A stretch of DNA of 64,000 bases from Septoria linicola (Eukaryota; Ascomycota; Dothideomycetes; Mycosphaerellales; Mycosphaerellaceae): the NCBI GenBank assembly GCA_024114885.1, contig CP099418.1:4092001-4156000 (forward strand). The letters are read 5' to 3'. The position numbers and the translations under genes were made by a program. The notes beneath the pieces were generated by a model. It did no database searches, was not told the origin of the DNA, and saw nothing but the letters and a program-made list of their open reading frames with translations. Below, in pieces: positions 11,626 through 22,544 of the stretch. How positions within the stretch are numbered: the first letter of the stretch is position 1; each line of letters starts with the position of its first letter.

Positions 11626-13554
11626 ATGGCGCCCAAGAAGAAGGCCGTCAACAAGACGACCCGGCCAAAGACACCTGCCACCGTGACGTCCAAGCGTGGC
11701 AAGGAATATGAGACGACCGCTGCAGCAAGCCGTCCATCACGCACTGCAGCGCAGACGGACTTGAGTTTTCCAGATACAGCTCCCGAACGTGCTGCTAACA
11801 AACCTATCGTGCCGTGTAAGCCCTTCTGCGCCATTTCAGCAATGACCCCGTACTGACACTGGACGTGCCCAGCAACCATGAATCCCTCTGGTACAAGAAG
11901 TCGCCCGCCCAGACCAGCAGCTGAATCGGCGCCTAAGCGTGGCCGTCCAGCGAAGACAGCAACAGCACCCGCCAAGCGCGCCCGTGGTCGCCCACCCAAG
12001 AGTGCAAACACCACAGTGACGGCCAGGCCAGCTGCTCACGCGGGAAAGCGTGGACCTGGTCGTCCACCGAAGAGCACCGCAGCTACGTCTTCACCGGTTG
12101 AACCTGCCAAGCGTGGTCCGGGACGTCCACCAAAGTCTGCCTCCACGCCCAGCACAGCTAAAGCTGCACCAGCCGCCAAGTCATCTGCTACAAGTAAGAA
12201 ACGTGGACGTCCTGCCAAGGAAGCCGTCAGCAACGAGCCACCCAAGAAGCGTGTCAGGCCATCACGAGCTAGTGCACTTGCCGACGCGGTACCACCAGAG
12301 GACCAGCAGCCCACACCGAAGAAGCGCGGTGCACCACCTTACGGTGGAGAGACGACCAAGGTAGATTCTGATGACGATGCAGCAGCAGAGCAGCTCGAAG
12401 AAGAGCTTCAGGATGAAGTTGACGAACCTATCAGCGCTCCAAAGAAGCGTGGTCGTCCTGCCAAGGGCAAAGGTAAGGCTATGCAGGCCGCCACCAACGA
12501 TGTTGCTCTCCAGTCGAGCGGTCCGACTTCAGCTCAAGGTCGTCAGTACTGGCTCATGAAGGCCGAACAAGACGGGCACGATGTGCAACTCAAGGACGGG
12601 TCTACTTTCAACACCAGATTCACCATCGACGACTTGCAGGCCAAGACTGTGCCAGAGCCCTGGGATGGAGTGAGAAACCCGAGCGCTGCTAAGAACATGC
12701 GAACAATGAAGCAGGGTGATCTTGCTTTCTTCTACGCTAGTGGTGGGAAGATGCCAGGCATCGTGGGCATTATGGAGATAGTACAGGAAGCCTCTCCAGA
12801 TGTCACTGCTCACGATGAAACTTCGGCGGGCTATGTCGAAAACGCGAAGCAGCGGGACAGGTGGTGCGTTGTCCATGTCGAATTCAGGAAGAAGTTCTCA
12901 AGGCCCATAACTCGAACGGAACTTCTGGCAGCGAAAGACGCTGGCCCACTTGCCAAGATGCAAGAATTTACTGCGGCCCGATTGAGTGTCTCGAAAGTCT
13001 CAGAGGATGAGTGGCATCACATTCACAGTCTCATTGAAAATCTCGACGAACGCGATTCTGATCAAGAAGAAGACGGGACACCGGTTCTCAACGGCAGTAA
13101 TAAGACTGAAGAAGATGCGCTGTCCAGCGTTCTGAACGGCGCCGGCGAGGATATTCTCGAGAGCACAGCCGTGGTCGAGCAGGAAATCGAGGTCGTGGAC
13201 TTACCAAGTGCACAATCTGGAGCACCATCGGCTGTCATGGCTAGTACCGAAGACCTCCTGATGCCGACAACCGACTCGTTGTTTCCGCCTACGGACATTG
13301 TTGAGACATCAGCGCCGCTCGCTGCTGCGTCCTCGCGGCCGACGTCTCGCGGTAGTCGCGCTGGATCGGCACAACGAACGCTGGCTCCAAGAGCTGGTTC
13401 ACGCACAGGCTCACGCGCTGGGTCTCGTGCCGGCTCTGCGCCTCGATCGCTAGCGCCACCAAAAGGTCGTGCTCGCAGCACCACACCACAGCAGCGCGCA
13501 GGTAGCGCCCAGCCATCGTCGGGTGGTCTCATGGAGGCAATCGGAGAGGAGTGA
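11626..13554 (+). CDS. EVE-domain (Thyn1-like) protein with six AT-hooks
   Basis: Exons 11626-11815 and 11873-13554 flank a 57-nt intron (GTAAGC...CCCAG), giving 623 residues. The N-terminal 260 residues are Lys/Pro/Ala-rich. They carry six AT-hook cores (GRP flanked by K/R) near residues 87, 102, 126, 147, 175 and 257; AT-hooks bind the minor groove of AT-rich DNA. An EVE domain follows (about 287-455), starting QYWLMKAEQDG and containing VRNPSAAKNMR, DLAFFYASGGK and WCVVHVEF. EVE domains belong to the PUA-like fold, and some are known or proposed to bind modified bases; human THYN1 is the closest named type. The C-terminal tail is low-complexity with GSRAGSRTGSRAGS-type repeats. A nuclear, DNA-associated role is inferred; the ligand is unknown. 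Confidence 0.88.
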
Positions 13555-14072
13555 TGAGATCTCTGCTGCTCAGTGAAGAGCACGCAGCGCAGCGATAAAC
13601 ACTGAAAGGTCGGCTGGCTGGGATTTGGCCTGGTCTTGTTTCGTCGCCGTCTGGTCCTCGCATCTTCCAAGGACCCACACGAGGCATCTGACGATGCCAG
13701 CTCCACTTGTAGAAGTACATAAGCACAGTGCCTTCGCTACGTAGAATGACTTATGACTATGCATAAAAGAATATCAACATGCATGGCTGTGAATCTTAGC
13801 GATGCTCGCACCGTATCCTCCAGTTCCGTAAGCCAGGTATCACGATCACGCTTGTCGTGATTTGCTTTATCTGTCAGCACCTCTGCACCTCAGACTCAAT
13901 CAGGGCTTGGCTGTATGTGAAACCTTCAATTGATTCTTTCACTAAGCACAATACTAGATAGGTCTATCTTGGAATTAATGCTTTATACCATGTGACCGTA
14001 GTTCCTTTGCTCTTCTCGACACGTCCCGTGAACTCGGTGCTGTGATTGTGCTTAGCTGCTAACGTGCAGAGT
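13555..14072. other. Convergent intergenic region
   Basis: 3' flanks of the convergent EVE/AT-hook gene and nbs1. No gene-like frame, repeat or RNA gene was seen. Confidence 0.55.
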
Positions 14073-16763
14073 TCAACGCCGTTTCCGTCTGAATGCTCTT
14101 GGATCATCCTCTTCGTCGTCGTCTGCTCCCACCGAAGCCGGCAGCCCACTTCCACTTCGACTGCTGCTAACAGGGATTGTGGCTATAGTCTGTCTCGGCT
14201 TCTTTGCTGCCGCTGGACCCAATTGCGTTGTTGCAGGCCGCTTCCCAGCAGCCTTCTTCTGCGTCTCTGTACCAAGCGTTGATTGACTGGTCGATGCTCC
14301 TGATCCTCGTGGCGCATCGAAAATGGCATTAGCTGCTGCCTCTGCCTCATCTTCCTCTCGACTGTTCTGGAGACGCCGGCGGAACACTGCTCGTTCATCT
14401 TCATCGACCTCCTCGCGGGCGTTACCCTCACCGAGGCGAACGGAAGAGCTGGCTTGAGCCTCCTGCATTCCACTGCGTGAGACCTGTGAATCGCGGTCTT
14501 GAGATTTGGCTTGCGAAGTAGGCTGCTTCTGCTTCTGCTTCTGCTTGAGATGTCGAGGATGCATATCACCGTGTTCTAGCCAGTACTCCTCACTCATACC
14601 ATTACCTCGCGCTGACGTTTCTTCCAGTGGGATGATAGCAGGAGGTGTCTCAGCTGACTCGTCTGTACGTATAGGTGCGCTCGCGCCGACTCGTTGCTTC
14701 TTGAACTTCTTATAGTTGGGTCGACCAGCCCAGGCAGGGTTGTCACTCACCGCAAATGAAGGACGGGCGTTTCGCAACGGCAACTCGTACTCCGCAAGCA
14801 TTTCAGGCTTTTTTCCCAGCATCGGAATCTCCTCGCCCTCGCCAAGTCCCTGTCGTAACCTCTCTTCCTCCAGACGATGCTCCTCTTCCTGCGCCTCACG
14901 CGTTGCAGTGATTTTCGCCTTGAGGTCTGTGTCTTGCCTCGGCTTCTTGCCCTTGCCTTTGACCTTATCGTCCTTTTGCTCTTCCTGGGCCTGAGTTTCC
15001 CGCACGGCAGGTGTTGCTTGCTCGACGGCTGGAGTACTGGTAGCTTTGGCTGCTGCCGCGGCTGCGGCTTCCGTCTTTTGGCGCTTCAACGCCGTTTGAC
15101 CAGGGTAAATTCGCGCGTATCTCTGTTCCGCTGTCTCTTCTTCCGCATCCTCGGTCTCGACCGGTGCTGGCCGCTTATGTGGCTGTCGCTGACTGGCAGC
15201 AGGGCCCGCGATCGACTCGTCAACATCCATACCATGTGCACTAGCCGCCTGACTTGGTTCCGATGGTCGCAGCGATGCTTCGGTAGATTTAGGCGCTGCA
15301 GGTACTGTCGCACTTGGCTCAAAGTCGTCGAAGCCTGGAAACTTTTGGGTGATGAAACGACGTCTTCTCCTCGGTGGTGGTGTCGAGGCTTCCTCTTCCA
15401 CTTCCTCGCTGCCACCCTGGCGCTCTGCCGGTGCTGCTGTAGCGTTCGCATCCAGTTGACTTTCTGTCATGGTCGAACGCATAATTACAGCATCGGAGGT
15501 GGCTTGAGGCGGACTCGGGATTGAGCTCGACGCGATCTGCATCCTGGAAGAAGTAGCAGGGATCTTTGGAGGTGCCGGGATGGAGCTTGTGGCAGCCCTG
15601 CCAGGGAAAGCACCAGAATCAGGAGTATTGTCCAGTTCGTTCCGGGCCGGTGGCCTTCGCAGCGTTGTGGCGTCCACGCAAAGAATGAGATCAAGCAATT
15701 CCTTCTGGTCGACTGATCTCTGGTCTAAAGCTATATCAAGCTCGTGTTGAAAACCGTGAAGTGCTTCCGCATTCATCTGGATTAACACGATCCCTCCAGG
15801 ACTGGGCTCTTCACTGAGCGTAAAACGGCGTGCGTGCTTCTTTCCTGCCAGTTCCTTCACGAATTCAACAACGTCGGTCACAGAGGTCTTACCATCCTCG
15901 AACTCGAAGCACAACGATTTGCCACCTCCTGCATTGACGACTGCTGTCAAGCTTGAATGTTGAGCAGACCCAAAGAACAAGAATGTGTAATCTTTGAACA
16001 GTTCGGCACGGGCGTGGTTGGGCTTGAGCCAGCTGTCCGGACGACTGACAGGCTCGCCGGCAGTCGGGCAGATGTATTCATCCTCCTTCGGCCAGTGCTT
16101 GTTATAGTCTCGTTCGAGCGGACTTGCGCGTGGACTGCCGTCTGGCTCCTTTCCGTCCTGTTTGCACGCAGCGACTAGAGCATCAACAAACAATGTGCTC
16201 ACGACCCACTTGCCTTGTAGAAGAGCCTGCAGAACTGCGCTGGTGTTGCGCTTCTTGGCTACAGCATGTGTAGTGTAATTCGAGATGTATTCCGTGGCTG
16301 TTTTCACATCACAGCGATCGAGCTTCTTTCGCTCAGCTGCCAGAGCGGTGCCCTTTGCCTTTGCAGATTTGGGCACACCGGTAGTGAAAGCAAGGACAAC
16401 AGGATGCCATTCGAGCGTTAACTCAGCCTCTGCGTTCCCAAGCTTGAAAGTGTGTTTATTCCCACTTAACGTCTGCGTCAAGTTGTCCCCCTCCAATCTT
16501 TCGTCGTCAAGCCACGTTCCTGTCTTGCCTGCTGCCTCAATGGCGATGCTGCTCTTGGTGTGTAGACTGCTAGTGGCGCTGGAGGGCACGTCGCCCACTG
16601 TGATGTAGAAGTGCTTGCGTGATACGCTCTTGTGCGAGATGTAGTGCGCTTGGTCGACGCCCTCTGGCTTGGTGGATGATCGGCCGAAGAGGTGTTTAGT
16701 GCCTGGTCGCAGCCATTTCCGCCTACCTTCCCAGTGGGCGTCGGTGCATGAGATCAACCACAT
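14073..16763 (-). CDS. nbs1: Nibrin/Xrs2-type subunit of the MRN double-strand-break repair complex
   Basis: Nbs1 is the regulatory subunit of Mre11-Rad50-Nbs1; it senses DNA double-strand breaks and recruits Tel1/ATM. The frame is intronless, 896 residues, starting MWLISCTDAHWEG. An N-terminal FHA domain carries GRSS at 27-30 and the phosphothreonine-pocket SRKHFYI at 49-55. Tandem BRCT regions follow (about 125-205, with LLQGKWVVSTLFVDAL, and about 225-345). The long centre is disordered and Lys/Glu-rich, with a KQ hexanucleotide repeat. Near residue 686 a YKKFKKQ stretch matches the Mre11-binding motif (NFKKFKK in animals). The extreme C-terminus is acidic then basic (DDDEEDDPRAFRRKRR), the position of the Tel1/ATM-binding tail. 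FHA, BRCT, Mre11 and tail order fits the family well. Confidence 0.92.
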   Translation of the reverse strand: MWLISCTDAHWEGRRKWLRPGTKHLFGRSSTKPEGVDQAHYISHKSVSRKHFYITVGDVPSSATSSLHTKSSIAIEAAGKTGTWLDDERLEGDNLTQTLSGNKHTFKLGNAEAELTLEWHPVVLAFTTGVPKSAKAKGTALAAERKKLDRCDVKTATEYISNYTTHAVAKKRNTSAVLQALLQGKWVVSTLFVDALVAACKQDGKEPDGSPRASPLERDYNKHWPKEDEYICPTAGEPVSRPDSWLKPNHARAELFKDYTFLFFGSAQHSSLTAVVNAGGGKSLCFEFEDGKTSVTDVVEFVKELAGKKHARRFTLSEEPSPGGIVLIQMNAEALHGFQHELDIALDQRSVDQKELLDLILCVDATTLRRPPARNELDNTPDSGAFPGRAATSSIPAPPKIPATSSRMQIASSSIPSPPQATSDAVIMRSTMTESQLDANATAAPAERQGGSEEVEEEASTPPPRRRRRFITQKFPGFDDFEPSATVPAAPKSTEASLRPSEPSQAASAHGMDVDESIAGPAASQRQPHKRPAPVETEDAEEETAEQRYARIYPGQTALKRQKTEAAAAAAAKATSTPAVEQATPAVRETQAQEEQKDDKVKGKGKKPRQDTDLKAKITATREAQEEEHRLEEERLRQGLGEGEEIPMLGKKPEMLAEYELPLRNARPSFAVSDNPAWAGRPNYKKFKKQRVGASAPIRTDESAETPPAIIPLEETSARGNGMSEEYWLEHGDMHPRHLKQKQKQKQPTSQAKSQDRDSQVSRSGMQEAQASSSVRLGEGNAREEVDEDERAVFRRRLQNSREEDEAEAAANAIFDAPRGSGASTSQSTLGTETQKKAAGKRPATTQLGPAAAKKPRQTIATIPVSSSRSGSGLPASVGADDDEEDDPRAFRRKRR
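14523..14546. repeat. (CTGCTT)4 hexanucleotide repeat inside nbs1
   Basis: Four perfect tandem CTGCTT units that read as alternating Lys-Gln on the minus strand. The length is a multiple of three, so expansion or contraction would keep the nbs1 frame. Confidence 0.85.
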
Positions 16764-17164
16764 TTTCAGGACTCATCGATGGCGACATGAAAGCGAAAGT
16801 GGGAACGAAAGTGATTGATGGACATGCGTCAAGCTGAGGCAGGCAACTGGTGCACTAGTTAGCGCGTCTTATGGCGACGCGCCAGCACGTGATTCAAATT
16901 GACTGCCACTTACTCCTGCATGCTATGGATCGGAGGGGCAGGACGAGCATCAGATATCAAGTGATTGCACAATGGTCTTGTCACTGTCGGACAGAAGTAG
17001 TTCGAGCGCGATATTGTTCTCCATCATGTCGAGCAAGAGGGCTAAGTTAGCGAATTAGGCGGCTTGCTCGACGACCAGATGAGGTTTCTGTCACTTCTAT
17101 ATGTTGTGCGGTTGACGCATCTTTCAATCCACGTTTGTGCCAGGACTTGTATATCCGTGTTCAT
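16764..17164. other. Promoter side of nbs1
   Basis: Upstream of the nbs1 ATG lie two GAAAGTG-type elements (AGCGAAAGT and AACGAAAGT near 16791-16812) that resemble Swi4-type CGAAA sites. ACGCG cores follow near 16862-16878, plus a CACGTG at 16887-16892. All are short motifs; any cell-cycle control is inference. No gene was seen. Confidence 0.3.
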
Positions 17165-19210
17165 TCAGCTTGCATCAAAATTGATGCTAAAGAAGTCCTC
17201 CATGAGTGCCCACTGCGGATCCTCGAACATATTTTGCCAGTATTCCATGTCGACATCACTCGCTACCACTTCCTCTGGCAAGTCAGAGCCATTGTAGCCG
17301 ACTTCATGACCTGGGCGAGATTCATGTTGTTTCAAGATGTTGTGCTCGGGTGATTGCAATGCTGACAACAATCTGACCACACGCCTTGCGCCAGTACTCC
17401 GCTCCCTGTGCTCGAGACATATCGCCTGCGATTGCCGTAGCAAGTGCACGGCTTGTGCTTTTTCTTCTGCAGCCAGGCAGAGTATGCTCACTTTCTGATC
17501 TTGACACAAGATGAGGCACAGCGCCATGACGCCCATCAGAAAATCGCTGAAGGTAATGCTGCTCATCAGCCATCGATCAGAAAAAAACTGCCCGCCGGGC
17601 TTGAACTCAGGGTACATCTCCACAAAAGCCTTTGTGATGGATATGGCCGCATCATAAGATATCCTGATGCTTGCTTGCCGACCAGTAGTGATATGCTTTC
17701 TGTGCAACACGAGGCGGCATTTCTGATACATCAGATCAAGACATCGCCTAGTCATGACAAGCATAGCAGGATCCGTGATGGACTGGGCGATGTTACGATG
17801 GTGTAGTGCTGCAGGAAGGGATTCGTATGCGGCCTCCAACTCTTGTTGTCGCTCCATCAGGTGTCTCTCTTGAACATCTTGCATCGTACAGAGAGCATAC
17901 TTCAGTATTCTGGCGAAAACATCCATGAGCTTGTGTTTCGCGATGTAGAAGATCATTTTTGTGATGTGGTGATCTGATCTAGGCTCTCGAAGCGACAGCA
18001 TCGATTCGGTGAGGTCCAAGTCATCGTAGTTGCCTGGCAGATTCACATCCCAGGTACCAGCTTGAATGTTATGAGGCAGTCCAAGCTGAAACGGATTGAG
18101 GAGGTCGAGCTGTAGAATTAATGACCAAGTCCTTCGTCTCATCTCACCCTCGAAGGCGGTAATGTGCTTTAATTGCTGGGGCTCACGGTGGTAGCCGAGA
18201 GTGTATGCTAGAGGTACCACGATACCAAGGAGCATGCCCAGTTCACGACAGGGGTCAAGTCCATCTGTGAGCCGAGCTTGAATGAACACAATAATTGCCT
18301 CGACTGCGAATTGTCTGGGTCGATGGTACTGGCCAAGTGCCAGACACTGCGTTGCGGCGTGGGAGAATCTGGGTGAGACTGAGGGTACTACGACTCCGGT
18401 GCGCTCGGAAAGGTAGAGTATCGAAAACAGAATCGAGATCCACAATGGAGAAGTTGCATATCGGTCTCCCCAAAAGGCGTCGTACTGTTTGTGGAATTGC
18501 TGCACATGAACAAATGGCGCCGCGATGCTTTGTGCACGAAAGTAGGATGCAAGCCGCCGATCACATTCTGGACGAGAAGGTAGCCATTTTAACAGTATCT
18601 GTGCCAGAGACAATGGCCTACCTCGGCCAAACAGTATATCCATTTCACTGTAGCCGACGTAGTCGTCTTCCACGCTCGTTTCTGGCAAAACCTCGCCCAA
18701 GACATTGCGAAGCTCGGCAATATCTTCGAGAATCGCTGCGTGATGTGAAGGCCCGGTATAGGTTAGAAGCCCCGGTTGCACAGCTGCCTCGTCTGGTCTG
18801 GTAATGCGGGAGACTCCATTTCGCGATGGCTCGACTTCGACTTCGACTTCGTTGTTGCTGCTCGAGACACCTAGCCAATCCTGGACCAGATTCTCCAAGT
18901 GTTCCAGTCTGGCCTCAGCACGAGCAGCATTCTGGGCATTTTCCGATACTTTCCCATGTGCTATATGATGATATGTACATGAAGTCGGCTCGCCGCGCTT
19001 CGAACATGAGCCACAAGGCAGATTCTTATCGCATTTGAGCTTTCTTGCTCTACTAGATCAGGTTAGCATATGAGCCATGCGATATTGGGCCATTGCGCAT
19101 ATCGCAATACATGTCTCGCCATCAGATGTGCTGGTTTGGGCCTACCACGAAGTGCAAGTCAATGCGTGACGATTCCTTGTGATGACTTTTCTCCTTGTCT
19201 CAAGAGTCAT
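17165..19210 (-). CDS. Zn2Cys6 fungal transcription factor with fungal_trans domain
   Basis: Binuclear zinc-cluster regulator. Exon 1 is 19210-19146 and exon 2 is 19052-17165, separated by a 93-nt intron (GTAGGG...GATCTAG) with a CTAAC branch point. The product is 650 residues. The intron splits the codon of the second cysteine. Joining the exons restores a complete cluster: C19-X2-C22-X6-C29-X5-C35-X2-C38-X8-C47, with basic RARKLK between. A short linker follows, then the middle-homology region, where EGEMRRRTWSLILQLDLL is the classic conserved block. The target is unknown, and no neighbouring pathway cluster hints at one. The exon 1 start (MTLETRRK) is the nearest in-frame ATG. Confidence 0.88.
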
Positions 19211-19707
19211 CGTGGCTCGGTAATCATACGGTTATGCGAGCGTCTCCATCAGTGGATGTCAGCTCTTGAAGAGATGAGATCAGCACCAAGACGCTCTCGG
19301 CTGTCGGAATAATCCTTCCGGCCACTCCAGATATCCGCAGCGCTTGTTGCTCTTTAACACTGCTGAACAAAATCACCAGTGCTCCAACTTCAGCCTGGGA
19401 GGCCCTGGACGATCACCCAGGTAGGAGTCGCTCGCGTCGTGGCGCAACAGCTCACATTAAGCCACGATACCTGCAGACAGTCTGTGTGTCAGAGAAGGAG
19501 AGCTTTATAAAGCAACGAGAGGCTCAATGAGGCTTTCAAGGAAATCAGCAAAATCGCATACAGTTGTCTCCTACTGTGCTTCCACAGAGACAAGTTCGAT
19601 ACCTGCCATATCCGCCTGGTGTTGCCGATAAGACCCCAAGAAACGCCGTGCTCGATGCCGCATCGTAAAACCTCTAGCTCCACCGTGTTCACTCCAGCCA
19701 TGCTAGC
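19211..19707. other. Intergenic region between Zn2Cys6 gene and rab5
   Basis: Promoter side of the zinc-cluster gene and 3' side of rab5. No gene, repeat or RNA was recognised. Confidence 0.5.
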
Positions 19708-20500
19708 TCAGCAGGCACAACCCTCCTTAGCTCCAGCTTCGCCGCGCGTATTCAGGTTAACGCTGCTGCTGTTCGCGTTGGTGCCAGTTATGGCAGCTTG
19801 AGTACCACCGCCGGCGCCTGCGCGAGGGCCCTTCAAGCTTGTCTCTGGGATTGCGTTGGCGATGGCGGTGAACACCTCGCTCACGTTGTGTCCAGTCTTG
19901 GCGCTAGTCTCGAAGAATAGAAGACTCTCCTCGTCCGCGTATGCCTTGGCCTCCTTCGAGCTGACCTTTCGCACGGCACCTGACTCGTCATCCTCCGCAT
20001 TCTCTCCTTCTTGCTGCTCGCCCTCGGGCGCATCGTCCTCGCACAGATCCAACTTGTTGCCCACAAGAGCAATGACAATACCTGGCGAGGCTTGACGCTG
20101 CAGTTCAGCGACCCAATGCTTTGCCTTTACCAGACTGCTAGGCTTTGTGACATCGTAGACAACAAGAGCGGACTGTGCATTCCTGTAGTACATCGGCGCC
20201 AAACTAGCGAATCGCTCCTGGCCCGCGGTGTCCCATATTTCGAATTTGATCGTCCTATTGGGCAGCTGACATTTCTGAGTAAGGAAAGCAGCTCCGATCG
20301 TTGGCTCCTTGTTAGGTTGAAAGTCGTTGTTCACGAAGCGCAGCACAAGAGAGGACTACAGGCAGCAACCGCAGTCAGCACATTTGATGAGTAAATAGCC
20401 CGTTCCTGCAGCGCATACTCACTTTTCCGACAGCAGCCTCGCCAAGCAGCACAAGCTTGACGCTGCTGCTCGGTTTGGGTGCGCCCGCTGCATCAGCCAT
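19708..20500 (-). CDS. ypt5: Rab5-family GTPase (Vps21/Ypt5)
   Basis: Early-endosome Rab GTPase controlling endocytic fusion. Exon 1 (20500-20423) encodes 26 residues ending in the P-loop GEAAVGK; exon 2 (20355-19708) resumes with SSLVLRF. The 67-nt intron runs GTGAGT...CTGTAG. The product is 241 residues. Rab5-type features: effector loop EPTIGAAFLTQ, WDTAGQERF, GNKLD and ETSAKTG, with a C-terminal CAC geranylgeranylation signal. An acidic insertion of about 30 residues (rich in Glu, Asp, Gln) follows NKLDLCED, making the protein longer than the usual 200-220. Yeast Vps21 and S. pombe Ypt5 are the nearest named relatives. Confidence 0.93.
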
Positions 20501-22544
20501 GTCTGCACTTGGAGCCCGATTCGCGCGCAGGCTACGCCCGACGTTATAGTCACTCGTTTTGGCGGTGCGTTCGATCGACTACGGGTGGGAGCACTTGTTA
20601 CGCAATGTTCTCTGGAAGAGTGGCGATGGGATGGTAGAGGAGGATGTCGTGGCTGTTGTTGAGAAGATGTGGGTGAATGTGGCATGTGGAAGACTGGAAG
20701 CTGTTTCGGAGCGACCTGCCGGCGCCATCCGCGTCATCTCTCTGCACTGAGTGCACTCTAGGCACTATTACTATTATTTTACGTTGTGTTCTACATCAGC
20801 AAGACCTGGATGCGCAACGTCCTTTTCAAGATCATCGCGATCAGCGTTGTAAAGAGAGCCTTGAAGGAGATTAGAAATGCCCCTTCGTGGAGTGCTGCAG
20901 CATCGATCGTAGCCCCATCGGACTGACCTGACCACGACGAAGAGCACGCCTCTGTTGACTTCAAAGCTTTCTACGCACCAAAGAGTCTCCTACAGACCTC
21001 AGAGGAATCATTGCTGTGGAGAAGAGTGCTCGTAGAGTCAATAGCGATCCCCTTGATGGCACTGCTACCGCTAGGCCTACGTCCTTCATGCTATATCTGT
21101 ACCACATGCGGAGAAACTGCCAGTCGCCAGTCACGCTTTATTGCACCCGGATAACTTGCTCGCGATGCTTCGCTTGTTCACGCACTGCATGAGACCAAGC
21201 CCAATCTATGCAATGCAAAACGTCGGGAAAGGCTGCAGCGCTTGAAACATACCGTGCAGCAGACCTGCGCCTGGCGTTTTCGTGGAGTGGTTCATCGTGC
21301 TTTGGGTCGGAGCAGATGAGGCCGACGGCCAGACGAGAATGTCCAGCCAATGCTGCCGCTGTGAGCCATGGGCTGCAGTCTCGGCGTTCGTTGTGAATTG
21401 ATGAGGTTCGTGTCGCTATGGAATTATTTCTGGCAAAGGAGATTCTGATTGTCCGAATATCCTCATCTATTGGCGATTCAGGCGTTCAACCCTTCGCCAG
21501 GCACTTTGCTTGTGCACACATGGCACATACTCTTCACACCATGTCTACTGTGCAACGTACTGCTGTGCACATGAAGCTGCCCAGCCGCGCGCCTCCGCCT
21601 TTACGAGCACCCACCACGTTGGCTTCGACTGGCGATAGCAGGGTGTTACGACACCGCGGAACAGTGGAGGTTTCAACTGTATAGTAACGCAAGGAAGCAG
21701 GCAGCCAATCAGTGAAGCTGTGTTCCCTGTCCTGTCTTGTGTTCCTGACGCTTGTGAATAGCCGAGAAGTCTATCGTGCTCTGGCCTCGACTCCTTGTGA
21801 CGGCTTTCCAGTTTCATGCTCGACGACGATGCAGCTTGAGAGCATGAACATGTGCTGAATAGCCACGCGGCAGCATGAGAGGCTGCAGAGTGGTCGCCGT
21901 GTGCATCAGTGATGTAAGTAAGCGTTTGAATCGATGAAAACGAAGCGTCTTGGCCAGTCTGCAGAGGTCCACTTTTAATCTCACGGACTACTCTACCTCT
22001 GGCGTACTCAGCACCCCAGCCCAGCCCAGTCCTGTCGTATCGTGATTCGTGAACAAGTCTTTGCACGCCATCCACGCACGTCGTCCTTCGACGTCCTTTC
22101 TCTCTCTCTCTCTCTCTGTCTGTCTGTCTCCGGCCTCGACACTCCTTAGCACGCTGGCCGCGACACACCCGTAGCTGATCTGGATCGCTCGACACTCGTT
22201 TATCCCTTGACGCGCCGCAAGCAACACTGATGTTGGATTCCGCCCTTCGGTCACACTGACTTTCCACGCGGGCGCTGAAACCAGATCACATCGCAGAATC
22301 GCAGCATTCACCGGTCCTCTCATCATCACGATCCGGCGCTCACATCTCCCGAAACATTGCTCGAAAGTTCGTGCTGGCACGATCGACACATTCACTACAT
22401 ACCTGGACTGCACGCATGCACGTTCAACAACTGGCATAACAATAGCAGCACAGACTTTCACGGAAACTCTGTCGCAACTCCGTAGCTTCTACGTTGGACT
22501 CTATCAAGTCTGGGGCTCACAAAACACACCAAGGACGTCTCAAG
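20501..22544. other. 2-kb divergent intergenic region, rab5 / ferric reductase
   Basis: No supported gene. The longest open frame (minus, 21545-22267) runs antisense through a microsatellite and looks non-coding. The distal 450 bp before the ferric reductase ATG are pyrimidine-rich with a CT/CTGT microsatellite, consistent with a long 5' leader. An iron-responsive promoter is expected for the family, but I could not pinpoint convincing GATA-type repressor sites. Confidence 0.45.
22098..22130. repeat. Compound microsatellite (TC)n-(TGTC)n
   Basis: About ten TC units run into three TGTC units, 415 bp upstream of the ferric reductase start codon. Pyrimidine tracts are common in fungal promoters and leaders, so this is probably unremarkable but length-variable. 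Confidence 0.9.

Noticed and set aside
21545..22267. 240-residue minus-strand frame in the rab5/reductase gap
   Set aside because: Includes translated microsatellite (REREREK-like) and has no hydrophobic periodicity; alternative frames nearby are equally long.
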